From Apolygus lucorum (Eukaryota > Arthropoda > Insecta > Hemiptera > Miridae): DNA of 64,000 nt. The translations under genes were made by a program, and so were the position numbers. The notes beneath the pieces were generated by a model. The model did no database searches and was not told the DNA's origin. It saw nothing but the letters and a program-made list of their open reading frames with translations. Shown in pieces: positions 23,535-33,699 of the stretch (the stretch's first letter is position 1; every line of letters begins with the position of its first letter). The stretch covers positions 8,643,062-8,707,061 of the forward strand of contig CM019179.2 of NCBI GenBank assembly GCA_009739505.2, read 5' to 3'.

Positions 23535-23912
23535 GGTTTCAAAGTAGGGTTTAAAAATAAAAATAATCTTAAAGGTTCGTTGGGTTCTGTTAAAGATAAA
23601 ATTAGCGTTCAAGATTAAAGTGGGGTTTATAAGCTTAAATGTTCTTGTGGGCTTGAGTATTGTGGTCAAACTGGTAGGAAATTTAGGGAAAGAATAAAAG
23701 AGCATGAGAAGGATTTCAGGGATAACAAAGGTGATTCTGCTTTTGCGAATCAATTAAGAGAATCCAATCATAACTTTAGTTTTGAACTAACAAACGGACA
23801 GTATATAGAATTTCCTCATTTTTGCCCGAAGGGAGGTATGTTGGATGTGCTTGAAAAGTTCGAGATTCTTAAGAGTGATAGGTCTGGTAAATGTCTGAAT
23901 GACCTACAATAG
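23535..23912 (+). pseudogene. GIY-YIG endonuclease domain of a Penelope-like element
   Basis: The enzyme nicks target DNA to prime reverse transcription. The frame ending at TAG 23910-23912 reads a linker rich in KNKNN, then SGVYKLKCSCGLEYCGQTGR, in which GVY and YCG occupy the GIY and YIG positions. RERIKEH and the LRESNHNF segment follow, as is usual in Penelope endonucleases. A TAA at 23616-23618 breaks the frame just before the GIY block. No reverse transcriptase precedes it, so this is the 3' remnant of the single Penelope ORF. The identity is clear; activity is unlikely. Confidence 0.88.
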
Positions 23913-24117
23913 TTTTGTCTCCCCTTCACAATGTTACCCTCACCTGTTTGAGCTCCCTTTCACTTTGTCTGCCTTGATTGGCATTTGATGATCCTCCCAG
24001 GTCCCTTCACTTCTCTGAGCCAATAGGATTCTCCTTTCACTAATCTGATTGGGTATGACTTTCACTTTCTCGACCAATGGGATTCAAGCTCCCTTTCACT
24101 TGTGACTATGCTCTCCC

Positions 24118-24125
24118 TATATAAG
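24118..24125 (+). promoter_or_regulatory. TATA box in the Penelope-like 3' region
   Basis: TATATAAG at 24118-24125 lies about 30 bp before the presumed start. CCAAT motifs stand upstream near 24021 and 24074. It precedes the ribozyme core, in the arrangement expected for a promoter-bearing terminal repeat (inference). Confidence 0.5.
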
Positions 24126-24149
24126 CTATGCTCTCTGTGATGTACCTTC

Positions 24150-24206
24150 AGTTATTGTTTGTTACTGATGATGACCTAACCGTCGAAATCGATTTAACTT
24201 GTAACT
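24150..24206 (+). ncRNA. Candidate type I hammerhead ribozyme
   Basis: The conserved core CTGATGA (24165-24171) and GAAA (24185-24188) are present. Stem I inner pairs GTTA (24161-24164) with TAAC (24195-24198), and stem I outer pairs AGTTA (24150-24154) with TAACT (24202-24206). Stem II pairs GAC (24173-24175) with GTC (24182-24184), with one bulged T at 24172. Stem III is minimal, within ATCGAT (24188-24193). The predicted cleavage is after T24194. Hammerheads in Penelope-like terminal repeats are established. The bulged base and tiny stem III lower certainty of activity. Confidence 0.6.
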
Positions 24207-24521
24207 CATTATTTTCGTGGAAATAGAAACGTTCTACTCAACTCCGTTTTTATTAGCTGGCTGTTTAACTGTCATGCGTGTGAATACTCAGTTCAACATT
24301 CGTTTTGAGGAGGGCTTGCATCTTCAGGCAGAAACATAAACACTTGGACTGGATGAAATTACACAATTTATTCTCAATTCTTGGTTAATTAGGCTAACAT
24401 TAAAAATCTCTGTTTTTTACCATTACTAATATTTATGAAGTATTTTCGGATGTCGAAGTAGGTACTATCAAAGAGGCTTCCTGTTAGTTAGTCGTATGAA
24501 AACCCTGGATGCCACATGAAG

Positions 24522-25730
24522 GTTTTGCTTCCGAGTCCACCAAGGTAGCGGAAGCTTTGTTTTCACTTTTCAAGGACGAAAAAAAAAGTTCTCCAAAATC
24601 AAAATTTTCACTCGCGTTTTGCGTTTTAGACCTTTCTGAACAATTTTGGTTCCGTGTCTGTCTGTCTGTCTGTCTGTCATGAATTCCTTGTAACGCGCAT
24701 AACTATACGAAGTTATTGTCCGATTTCTATGAAATTTTCAGGGATTGTGCGGGTTGGTGTGTAGACGGTCCCCTATGAAAATCATCATCCCCGGACTGAT
24801 AGAAGCGACTGCGCATGCGCAAACGTGAATTTCCTTGTAACGGCCATAACATCTACATTTTCCATCCGATTTCAATGAAATTTTCAGGGATGTTAGAAAT
24901 TAGTATTTAAATGGTCCCCTATGAAAATAATCCTTTCCGACTGATAGTAGCCACTGCGCATGCGCAAACGTGAATTTCCTTGTAACGGCCATAACTTCTA
25001 CATTTTCCGTCCGATTTCAATGAAATTTTCAGGGATGTTACAGATTATTATTTAGATGGTCCTCTATGAAAATCACCACCTTCGGAATGACAGTAGCCAC
25101 TGCGCATGCGCATACGTAAAATCCTTGTAACAGCCATAACATTTACATTTTTCATCCGAATTTGATGACATTTTTTAGTATTGACCAGATTAGCGTGTAG
25201 ATGGTCCCCTATGAGGGTAGTGAAAGGTACTTAGAGATTGGTGTTTTGAGATTAACTACTATGCATCGGATCATCTATATAATCGGGTTATGGATACGAG
25301 GAACCTATGTGCCACACCCACTTGGCAGACGTTTTTCACTTGTCAAGGTTGAAAAAAAAGTTCTCCAAAATCAAAATTTCCACTCGCGTTTTACGTTTCA
25401 GACCTTCCTGAACAATTTTGGTTCCGTGTCTGTGTGTGTCATGAAATCCTTGCCACAGCAATAACTTCTACTTTTCTCACCCAATTTCGATTACCATCTA
25501 CACGCCAACTCGCCAATCCCTGAAAATTTCATCGAACTCGGATGAGAATGGTAGAAGTTATGGCTTTGGCAAGGAATTCATGACAGACAGACAAACACGG
25601 AACCAAAATTGTTCAGGAAGGTCTGAAACGTAAAACGCGAGTGGAATTTTTGATTTTGGAGAACTTTTTTTTTCAACCTTGACAAGCGAAAACAAAGCTT
25701 CTGCTACCATGGTAGACTCGGAAGCAAAAC
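24522..25730. mobile_element. Family A repeat, copy 3, with both inverted ends
   Basis: The left end GTTTTGCTTCCGAGTC (24522) is mirrored by GACTCGGAAGCAAAAC ending at 25730. The inverted similarity continues through the leader and the GACAGACAGACA stretch (25583-25597). Between them are 145-bp units with TGCGCATGCGCA at 24810, 24955 and 25101, then the tail (25281-25333). A second leader copy (about 25337-25445) forms a palindrome with the right end. This is the most complete copy and shows that family A is a TIR element with internal tandem repeats. Confidence 0.8.
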
Positions 25731-25849
25731 TACGGACGGTAGACCTACGGTTCTACAGTCAGACCATAATTATACGCCATTTTTTTCCACCAAAAACAAG
25801 TTTTGAGTTGTCTCGCACTCGTCTTATATTTGCAGTCATAACGAAACTA

Positions 25850-26258
25850 TTATCATTTAATGATGGTTAACAGGACGTTTCCATTTTTTTCGTCAGGTCA
25901 CATCGCGAATGAGCGTCACCTCATGGCACAAGAAATTGCACTTTCGAAATTGCATCACGTTACGATGATGTTTGCTAGAGTCACATCACCATAAATTAGG
26001 CTAACAAAAGAATTGGGGGGGGGGGGGATGGGAAGGTTTTTGACATTTTTGTGGAATAGAAGTGGCGTAATATTAATCATTATTAAATAATCGGACAGGA
26101 GAACCGCGGGTCTAGCGTTTTTTCTAGCCTCTTTATTTATTTCGTGATGTGACGCTCGCAAACACCATAGTTTGACGTGATGCAATTTCTTGTGCCATGA
26201 TGTGACGCTCGTAACGTTCAGAAAACAAATGGAAACTTTCATCATTATTAAATGATAA
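25850..26258. mobile_element. Small foldback element (~409 bp)
   Basis: The left arm (25850-about 25990) and right arm (about 26148-26258) are imperfect reverse complements. They share the ends TTATCATTTAAT, then GAGCGTCACMTCATGGCAC and AAGAAATTGCA. The centre holds a G run (26014-26025). The minus ORF 25955-26296 overlaps it and has no known domain. Confidence 0.65.
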
Positions 26259-27119
26259 AAATAACAAAATTGTCTCAATCGATAAATCATGCTCATGAAG
26301 TCTCCATCAGTCTGTGATGTGTGCTACAATAAGAGTTCTGTGCAAAGCATAGCGTTATTTTGAGCTGTAGCTAACCTGACTGTATCTCGCCAAGAAAATA
26401 GTCAACGACTCGTTGAGCATTCCAGCAAACACTCTTTGTGCAGTTTTAGGTGGCAACGTGTCCCAAAGATCTTGCCGCGTACCTTAGTCAACAAGATAAC
26501 AGTTGAATGTTTACAAAATATCCTTAAATGTTCAGTGTTATAGTGCCTTGAAAATGCACGTTCGAGTTGTAATATTTGAAGGGTACAGGGGAAAAATGAT
26601 AAAGGTCACAAATTTTCAAAACCTGAGAAAAAACGATTTTAATGTTTGAAACTGTGACATTTCAACATAGTACGCCTTGATTTGGTTCCATTAGGTTGTT
26701 GTAAATCAGAAAAAAAAATAAATGGACTGCTGCGCTCAAAGATTAAATTTTTAATGAAAACTTTTCAACTCAAATAGCGAACATTGTATAGAAGAACGCT
26801 GAATGTCCACAACATTTTTGTTGATAATGCTGCATGTCCACTAATCCCTCACTCGTCTGTCGTGCGGGAGCGCGTTGAAGAATTTCTGAGCTGGTTCGGA
26901 CTGGTGTACTGCTTGCAGATAGAAAGGATGCGGATGGCCGATTTCCCAAAGGGTATACCTGCTAACATAGACGACTACCAGTTCCAAAATCTTAGGTAGC
27001 CTGGTTAGTCAGGAAAGGGAGGAAAGGGCTGAGCCTCAGACCTTAGTAATCCAGGCATTGAGCAACTCGAGTGTGAGGTAGAGAGCCCCTTCAGTCTACC
27101 AATTGTTAGGAAGGATTTT
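26259..27119. other. No gene recognised
   Basis: The ORF at 26784-26999 (+, 71 codons) has no recognisable domain. Part of the right side is probably the terminal repeat of the gypsy element that follows, whose outer boundary cannot be seen. Confidence 0.4.
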
Positions 27120-27304
27120 TATCTCGAATGTGAGTTCATTTGTGTAAAGAATCGTAAAAACTGGTTACGAACTAGTACAATAGATGTATTTTCCCATATT
27201 CCGATTTTTACAAGAATGAAATATTTCAGATACAAATCACTAACAAACGTTGTGTCATGGTAACGAGAACACAGATGATCGTGAACTACTGAAGTGACAC
27301 TACA
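27120..27304 (-). repeat. 3' LTR (inner part) of gypsy element G1
   Basis: Read on the minus strand, the LTR starts TGTAGTGTCACTTC at 27304, directly after a purine tract. The start TGTAGTG also begins the LTR of the element at 48188-52520. The far end is not determinable because the partner LTR is absent from the window; the left coordinate is arbitrary. Confidence 0.5.
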
Positions 27305-27317
27305 TCTTCCTCCCCCT
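27305..27317 (-). other. Polypurine tract of G1
   Basis: On the minus strand AGGGGGAGGAAGA stands immediately before the LTR start TGTAGTG. This is the expected plus-strand primer position, 28-40 bases after the pol stop. Confidence 0.65.
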
Positions 27318-27344
27318 ACATGGAGATCCTGTCCACTTCTTCCC

Positions 27345-29894
27345 TCATTTCTTCCTGATTTGGTCGGCGTGTTTTCTCTCTTCTTTGCCGTTTACTATCA
27401 CGGAGTATGAAACATCCCCATTTCTTTTGCTAATCTGTCCTAGGGTATATCCTTTCTTCATCTTGTTCAAAACCCATACTTCCTCTCCCTCCTCAAAGTC
27501 CCGAAACTTCTTTCCCTTTTCCTGATATTGCTTTTGATTTAAAATCGCCACATCGACCGTACGATCGAAATTTGGCTTCAATAAGTCAAAATGAGAACGC
27601 ATTCTACGGTTGAACAACAACTCTGCAGGCGATCTTCGTGTCGTGGAGTGTGGCGTGTTACGATATCCAACCAGAAAATCGCGTAGTCGGTCCTTCATAT
27701 TTCTGTTTGAGTTTTTTGATGACGACATTCGGCTCTTGAAGGTTCGAACAGCCCGCTCCGCTAACCCATTTGACTTCGGATGGTACGGGGTTATCCGAAT
27801 GTGTTTTATCGAATTACTCTTGCAGAATGAAGAAAATTCAAACGACGAAAACTGTGGCCCATTGTCTGTTACCAGCGAATACGGTAGACCTAGTCTGCAG
27901 AATATTTCTTTGAATGCTTCAATGGTGGCTAGTGCAGTTGTGGTTTTCATTGGGATCACCTCCAACCATTTTGTAGTTGAGTCCACAACCAACAACCAGT
28001 AAGATCCTTCAAATGGTCCAGCAAAATCCGCATGCACTCTTGACCAAGGTTGAGATGGCAAATTCCAAGAATAAACCGGAAGTTCCTCCGGCTTGGCCCT
28101 TGTTTGTTGGCATGGATGACAGTTCTTTGCGAAACGTTCGATGTCTGTGTTTATTCCTGGCCACCAACAATGAATTTGTGCAATATCCTTCATTGCTCTG
28201 ATACCTGGGTGTCCCATGTGTAGCATTTCCAAAAATGTCGGTTTGATTGCACTCGGAACCACTATTCTCCCATTCCACATGACAATGTTTTCCTCTATTG
28301 ATATCTCGTTCTTCTTCTCAAAGTAAGGTAGGAGTGTGCCTTCTACGTCCTTTTTCTCTGGCCATCCCAACTCCACATACCGTGCAATTTTTTGAATGTT
28401 GCGATCACTGGCAATAGCCTTTTTCAGTTCTGCGGTTGTAACTGGTGTGTCCTGGAGGCGTAAATGCAACAAATGAGCTCTCCTTGCTTCTCCCATGTTT
28501 TCTATCCCACTGGGCTTAACTTCACCCAAAGGGAGTCTTGATAGGGCATCAGCCGGTCCGTTATCCTTCCCATTTATGTGCTCGATTGTATAATCATAAC
28601 TCCTTAAGATGATGGCCCACCTGATTAGTCGATTTGCCGCAAGTTTTGGTACCTCCTTATCCTCCGATAAGATCTGCATGAGCGGTTTGTGATCAGTTTT
28701 CAAGATGAACTTTCTACCCCTGATATACTGGTCAAACTTTTTCAATGCAAAAATGATCGCAAGCGCTTCTCTGTCCAATGCAGAGTAGTTTTGCTCCGAC
28801 GACTTCAACACTCTCGAGGCAAAAGCTATAGGACGTTCCTCCCCGTTTTCCATCCGATGAAACAATACTGCTCCAAGCCCTTTCAGGCTAGCATCGGTTG
28901 CGATCACCAATGGTAAATCAAGAGAGTAATGTGCCAGCGAACTAGATGTTGATACTTCCTTCTTCAAAATTTCGAATGAGTTCTCACATTCCGAATCCCA
29001 TGACCATCGCATCCCTTTCCTGGTCAGCCTGTGCAGTGGAGTACTTAACTGCTGAAGGTTTTTAATGAAACGTCCGTAATAATTTACTGATCCCAGGAAT
29101 GACTTTAGCTCCGAGGTGTTTTTCGGTGCTGGCATCTGGCTTATTGCTGTGATGTGGTCTTGCGCTGGATGGATACCATCCTTGTCGATGATGTGTCCCA
29201 AATACTTCACCTTTTCCTGTAGCCACTCACATTTGGACTCTTGTGTTTTTATACCTGCAGCCATCAATCGCTTGAATACCTCTTCGATGGATTTCAGGTG
29301 TTCTCCCACCGTTTTCCCAGTTACGATGATATCATCGAGGTAGCATGCAACATTCTCCACTCCAGCCAATATTGTGTCCATAATTTTCTGAAATAAATTC
29401 GGCGCAAAACAGACGCCGAAAGGTAATCTTCTGTAGCGATAAAAACCTTTATGTGTAGCAATTACCAGATATTGGCGAGACTCTTCTTCTACCTCCAACT
29501 GTAGATAGGCATCCTTCAAGTCTATGACTGAGAATATCTTTCCTCCTCCTACCTTTGAAATGATTTCATCAAATGTGGGAAGTGGATGAATGTCTGTGAT
29601 AATGTGAGGATTTATTGAAACCTTGAAATCACTGCAAATTCTCAGAGCCCCATTTGATTTTATGGCCAATACAATCGGAGATGCCCATGTCAATGGGTTC
29701 AAAGTTGTGTCAACCGGCTCAATTACATCCATCCCCACCAACCTCTCTAATTCCTTCTCAACCTGTTCCCTCATTGCGAAAGGAACAGGTCGTGGACGAA
29801 ACACCTTCGGGGTTGCATTTTCCTTTAGAAAAATTTTTGCCTTGTGCCCTAATATCCTGCCCGTGGTCCCGTCAAAAAGTTTGGCATATGTCAA
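27345..29894 (-). CDS. pol: Ty3/gypsy Pol: reverse transcriptase, RNase H, integrase
   Basis: 849 uninterrupted codons, resembling the K02A2.6-like gypsy group. RT: LPFG at 157-160 and catalytic YLDD at 185-188. RNase H: TDAS 333-336, DREA 375-378, TDHKPL 400-405. Integrase: zinc-binding HMGH 559-562 and C592/C595, catalytic D623, D677 and E713, the classic D-x35-E. A positively charged C-terminus ends in RKK. The product would copy element RNA and insert the cDNA. No protease or gag is present, because the 5' part is cut by the LTR element starting at 29889. The ATG is only the first available codon. All catalytic residues are intact. Confidence 0.95.
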   Translation of the reverse strand: MTYAKLFDGTTGRILGHKAKIFLKENATPKVFRPRPVPFAMREQVEKELERLVGMDVIEPVDTTLNPLTWASPIVLAIKSNGALRICSDFKVSINPHIITDIHPLPTFDEIISKVGGGKIFSVIDLKDAYLQLEVEEESRQYLVIATHKGFYRYRRLPFGVCFAPNLFQKIMDTILAGVENVACYLDDIIVTGKTVGEHLKSIEEVFKRLMAAGIKTQESKCEWLQEKVKYLGHIIDKDGIHPAQDHITAISQMPAPKNTSELKSFLGSVNYYGRFIKNLQQLSTPLHRLTRKGMRWSWDSECENSFEILKKEVSTSSSLAHYSLDLPLVIATDASLKGLGAVLFHRMENGEERPIAFASRVLKSSEQNYSALDREALAIIFALKKFDQYIRGRKFILKTDHKPLMQILSEDKEVPKLAANRLIRWAIILRSYDYTIEHINGKDNGPADALSRLPLGEVKPSGIENMGEARRAHLLHLRLQDTPVTTAELKKAIASDRNIQKIARYVELGWPEKKDVEGTLLPYFEKKNEISIEENIVMWNGRIVVPSAIKPTFLEMLHMGHPGIRAMKDIAQIHCWWPGINTDIERFAKNCHPCQQTRAKPEELPVYSWNLPSQPWSRVHADFAGPFEGSYWLLVVDSTTKWLEVIPMKTTTALATIEAFKEIFCRLGLPYSLVTDNGPQFSSFEFSSFCKSNSIKHIRITPYHPKSNGLAERAVRTFKSRMSSSKNSNRNMKDRLRDFLVGYRNTPHSTTRRSPAELLFNRRMRSHFDLLKPNFDRTVDVAILNQKQYQEKGKKFRDFEEGEEVWVLNKMKKGYTLGQISKRNGDVSYSVIVNGKEERKHADQIRKK

Positions 29895-30328
29895 AAAGAG
29901 GAGGACACCCTAGATGTTCTGTGAGCGTGGTAGAACCGTGGATAAAGAACAAAACCGAAGACAGATGGGACCACTTTATAATGACACTTCTTGACAGCTA
30001 CACAACGACATATGACATTGACGGTATTAACCAAACTAATGTTAATTCGACAAATTGACGCGAGGAAAGCTACTACTTGAGTCCATGCCATACAACCAGA
30101 AAGGTAACGTCCGATCCAGACAAAACATCCGAGTAGAGTGAGGAGTGCGCGGGAAGCCTTCGTCTTCTTCGCCTTCAAGTGTTGACAGCCCAGACGGGTA
30201 TTCTGTGCTGTCATTGGAGTTGTTCCTTGCATGCGACTCTAGCTGTCAACGCGGCAACATGTTCCACATCAATGTCAATTTCCCGCTTCAGTTTGAATAA
30301 CGTACGAGGCTCAATTGGCTAGCCGACA
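29889..30328 (-). repeat. LTR (3') of gypsy element G0
   Basis: 440 bp nearly identical to 37347-37779. It begins TGTCAAAAAGAGG and ends GCTAGCCGACA on the + strand, so it has TG...CA ends. The left flank CATA (29885-29888) compares with TATA after the partner copy. Confidence 0.85.
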
Positions 30329-31082
30329 CGGCCAATTCTGACTGGCTAGCGTCTCGCAGCCTGAAACATAACAGTCGAAGCGATAGACACTGGAACAACA
30401 AGTTCGTAAAGCTCACCAACAACAAGGTGTGAGCGTAATATCAATTTCACCAATTTACTATAAGGCATGTCATGATGAGTTTCTACTTTCAATGCCTAAT
30501 TCTTCTTCATATCGTAATTCTTGTTCGAGTTAACCAGAAGCAAAATGTAAAGTTAATCCGTTATAGCGTTAATTAGCAAAATTCAAAGCTATTCTTGTTA
30601 ACATTAAATAGCAAAATCCAAAGCATGATCCAACAGCATTAACTGGACGTGAAATTTGAATTTCCTTTGATTTCAAGTTCTTTGATTGATGAAAGCCACG
30701 GCTGATCCTTTAGCCGACACTGGCCCTGACCACTCGGCCATACTGAACAAATTCCCTCGGGAGAGATAGATGTTCGTTCACAAGTTCAGCTAAAAAATTT
30801 AAACTGAAGTCAACATAGCTATGAATCTCAACTTTACTTCTGCGACATACCAGGAGTCAAACTGAATCTCAAGGTATCTTGTGCATCAACAGCACTAACA
30901 AGCAGCCAAAATTTATTAAACAATTTACATTGAATGTTTAGCCCCATTGAAAATGACCATCCAATCGTATGCACTACGATACCGTAAACAATCACCACAA
31001 GGAAGGAATGAAGGTGCATTCCAAGGATAGGTAAGGTGGGATTGGTCAATAACAGCACACACACACCCAGTCTTTGAACACA

Positions 31083-31175
31083 GTACATACAACAGTACTG
31101 AGATAGTACATACAACAGTACTATCAAATTCAGTAAATACAACATTACTGATCTAGTACATACAACAGTACTAGC
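31083..31175. repeat. Minisatellite, about four units of AGTACATACAACAGTACT
   Basis: Units of 20-27 bp are repeated with variation. Each unit is near-palindromic at its ends (AGTAC...GTACT). Confidence 0.75.
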
Positions 31176-31879
31176 TAACGCCCAAGGCAGCGTTCCAATT
31201 TGAACCTACCGAGGGCCAGCACAGAAAGATGGTAGTCTTGGGCAAATCGGTATCATGGACTAACCTCGAAAGGTTTCACCTTCAGAACAGAACAACGGAT
31301 CTCTCGAGATCATGTTCTAACACCGGCAGTCTACTAACCAGGTATGCTGTGAGGTTTCGGCATCGAAGCTGCCCAATACCGAATCCTGAGTCATACCGTC
31401 ATACAACCTAACACTGCCCATATCACCAGCAAATCCTGTGGGTAACACGCAACCCACTTTGGCTCAGCCGGTGCCAGCTGTCCAATCCGTCCGAAACGGA
31501 AATTTCTCCTGAGGCAATTGGATTAAGACCTTAGCGAGAAATAAAAACATGTGCGCAAAACGACCGACCAACAACTTTCGAGGGTCGTACATTCAGAGAG
31601 ACTGGAACTCTGAAAACCATATCAACCTAGGATTTTAGGTGTTGATTGCTTGCTGGTACAATCCAACACCCCCGGGTGGCCACCACGGAAACAGCACCTT
31701 AAACAGTCCAACCGATAGCCCTCAATCCAACACAATCTTGCTGACACGTGTGGTGCAAAACAGTAGCAGTGCGGGTCTTGCTTACGAGCCCGTAGTGCAA
31801 TACATTATAGCGTGTTATATGGGGTAGACCTTGGCTTTAACTTCGTTTTGAAAACAATTATTCAACTTCTATTGTCAAA

Positions 31880-32093
31880 TTCATTTGAGTCAGGGATAAA
31901 CTGTCCCAACAACAACTGGATTCCAACATTTCCAATCCAATAAAATCAGAGAAATTCATTTACTTCAGGGATACACTGTCCCAAACAACTGGATTCCAAA
32001 ATTTCCAATCCAATAAAATCAGTGAAATTCATTTACTTCAGGGATACACTGTCCCAAACAACTGGATTCCAAAATTTCCAATCCAATAAAATC
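31880..32093. repeat. 73-bp tandem repeat, three units
   Basis: The unit contains TTCAGGGATACACTGTCCC and CCAATCCAATAAAATCA. Units 2 and 3 are almost identical (GAAATTC at 31951 and 32024), and unit 1 is diverged. Confidence 0.85.
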
Positions 32094-33048
32094 ATTATCT
32101 AATCATCCAATCCAATCAAATCTTGATACAACGTCGTGAATAACAACCTCATCACCAAAGATAGGTTGATCAAATTACTGTGCATTAGTCATCAAATTTC
32201 ATATGTAACCAATCCTCGAGATCGGCATTCAATTCAACACAATGCTAATCAATACCAACTTAATGGATTGAATGGCAAGCCAAGTACAGTTACACCAAAT
32301 TAACAACTTTTTGATAACACGATTGTCGTTAACAAAACGTTATTTCAAAACAGACTCAAGAAAGCTCATCATCACTGCCAACTTTGCAGAACTACAGTAA
32401 TTGCAACAATCACATAAACGTCATCATAACTAACCAGTTATTATAATTTAAACCAGTATTCAATTCCTTGCGTGTAACTTCCGATATTGTAAAGAAAATA
32501 ACGAAAGCAGAAACAAACTGTACATGCAGTTGTAACAAAACTAAGTCACGCAGGCCAAAATTAAACTTTGGAGGCATATCGTAAATATGACAGTGTTAAC
32601 ATATTTACCGAAGGTAAGAACCATTACAAGCAACGAATTAGCATGAAACGGTGAGGAAGTAAATAGCCATCACAAAATACAAGCCAATATCAGGGTTCAT
32701 TTCCAGGTGCATCAGATTTTGAATCATTAGGGAACCCAATTCACTCTGATCCAGAATACTTCACACATTTTAGGTGAGAATTTTTCAAGTTCTATTAACT
32801 TCAAATTTTCAGCGAATAGTGATCTTAATTCAAAACATCAACTATTTTGAAAGGGCCTTTGAATTTAGGTTCGAGTTCACACTGGTGATGCGGTTCAATC
32901 CTAACCAACACCATGTCGCCTCTAGAATATAGTTTCACGGTACTTTAGATTCATCAAATCTAACTTTATCGTACCCAGAACGTTTGATAATATTTTGTGA
33001 CTCTTGTTCAGGAACAAATCTAAATTAATTCCAACATGAGGTAAAATA

Positions 33049-33692
33049 TCAGGAGATGGGATTATCACGCCAACAGTAACATCCTATTCTACCAATTAAC
33101 ATTTCCAGTGGTGAAAGTCGGATAACAGAATTGATCGTCGAATTCATGGCGAACTGGATGTCACCTAAGGCTTCATGCCAAAATCCATCTCCTAACTCAA
33201 TAGCAGTTGACATATTTGTCAAAACTGACATCATCCTTTCACACTGACTATTGCCACGTGAAGCCGAAACTGCAATCAAACTAAAATCAATTTGATGCTT
33301 ATAACAATAAGATTTAAAATCTTCCGAGGCAAAACATCTACCTTGATCCGCCCCGATAGTAGCAAGGACTTCTAACAAGGTAATGAGCCTAAATAGCACT
33401 TGTAGTGTCTAGATTGAAAATATGATTTAAATGAACGAATTTCGTGAACCCTTCAATGAGAACTAAACAAACTAAACAATATTCTTCGCTATCCTCTTTT
33501 CCCTGACAATTAGCCATAAACGTCAACATGATTAACAGACCATGGCACAATGCCCTCGGGAATTGGATGAAGGAACACCAGTCGCATTCCAGACTGTGTT
33601 TTAGCTACCTCACATGTTAAGCAATTTTCATAACATTTCTTTACATATTTAGCTATACCTTCAAACCAATGAAATTCAGTGGTTGTTTCCAA
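33049..33692 (-). pseudogene. G0 integrase fragments
   Basis: Two minus-strand frames carry integrase pieces. 33510-33692 has the zinc-binding C-terminal half (CYENCLTCEVAK) and the lead-in to the first catalytic Asp (NHVDVYG). 33049-33399 has the second Asp (ADQGRCF) and the catalytic Glu (NSQCERMM). The stretch between them is shifted out of frame. The order and spacing fit one gypsy integrase broken by small indels. Confidence 0.8.
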
Positions 33693-33699
33693 AGTTTTT

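Larger units (their letters stand above)
23467..24255 (+). mobile_element. Penelope-like element, 5'-truncated
   Basis: The region keeps the C-terminal GIY-YIG endonuclease (to 23912), a 3' region with a TATA box, and a hammerhead-like core. It is bounded by an inverted copy of its own 3' end: 23467-about 23535 mirrors about 24189-24255, including ACGGAGT.GAGTAGAACG and AATAATGAGTTACAAGTTAA. Inverted terminal pieces and 5' truncation are normal for Penelope-like elements. The reverse transcriptase is missing. Confidence 0.85.
30329..33048. other. Post-pol region of G0; no coding recognised
   Basis: It contains an AGTACATACAACAGTACT minisatellite (31083-31175) and a 73-bp tandem repeat (31880-32093). 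ORFs are short (for example - 30834-31145) and lack an envelope-like signal peptide or transmembrane pattern that I can support. Confidence 0.45.

Noticed and set aside
25337..25730. Separate palindromic element inside family A copy 3
   Set aside because: It is explained by a duplicated leader facing the right terminal inverted end of the same element.
27610..29343. Plus-strand ORFs of 70-134 codons across the G1 pol region
   Set aside because: They are antisense shadows of the intact minus-strand pol ORF and have no domain of their own.
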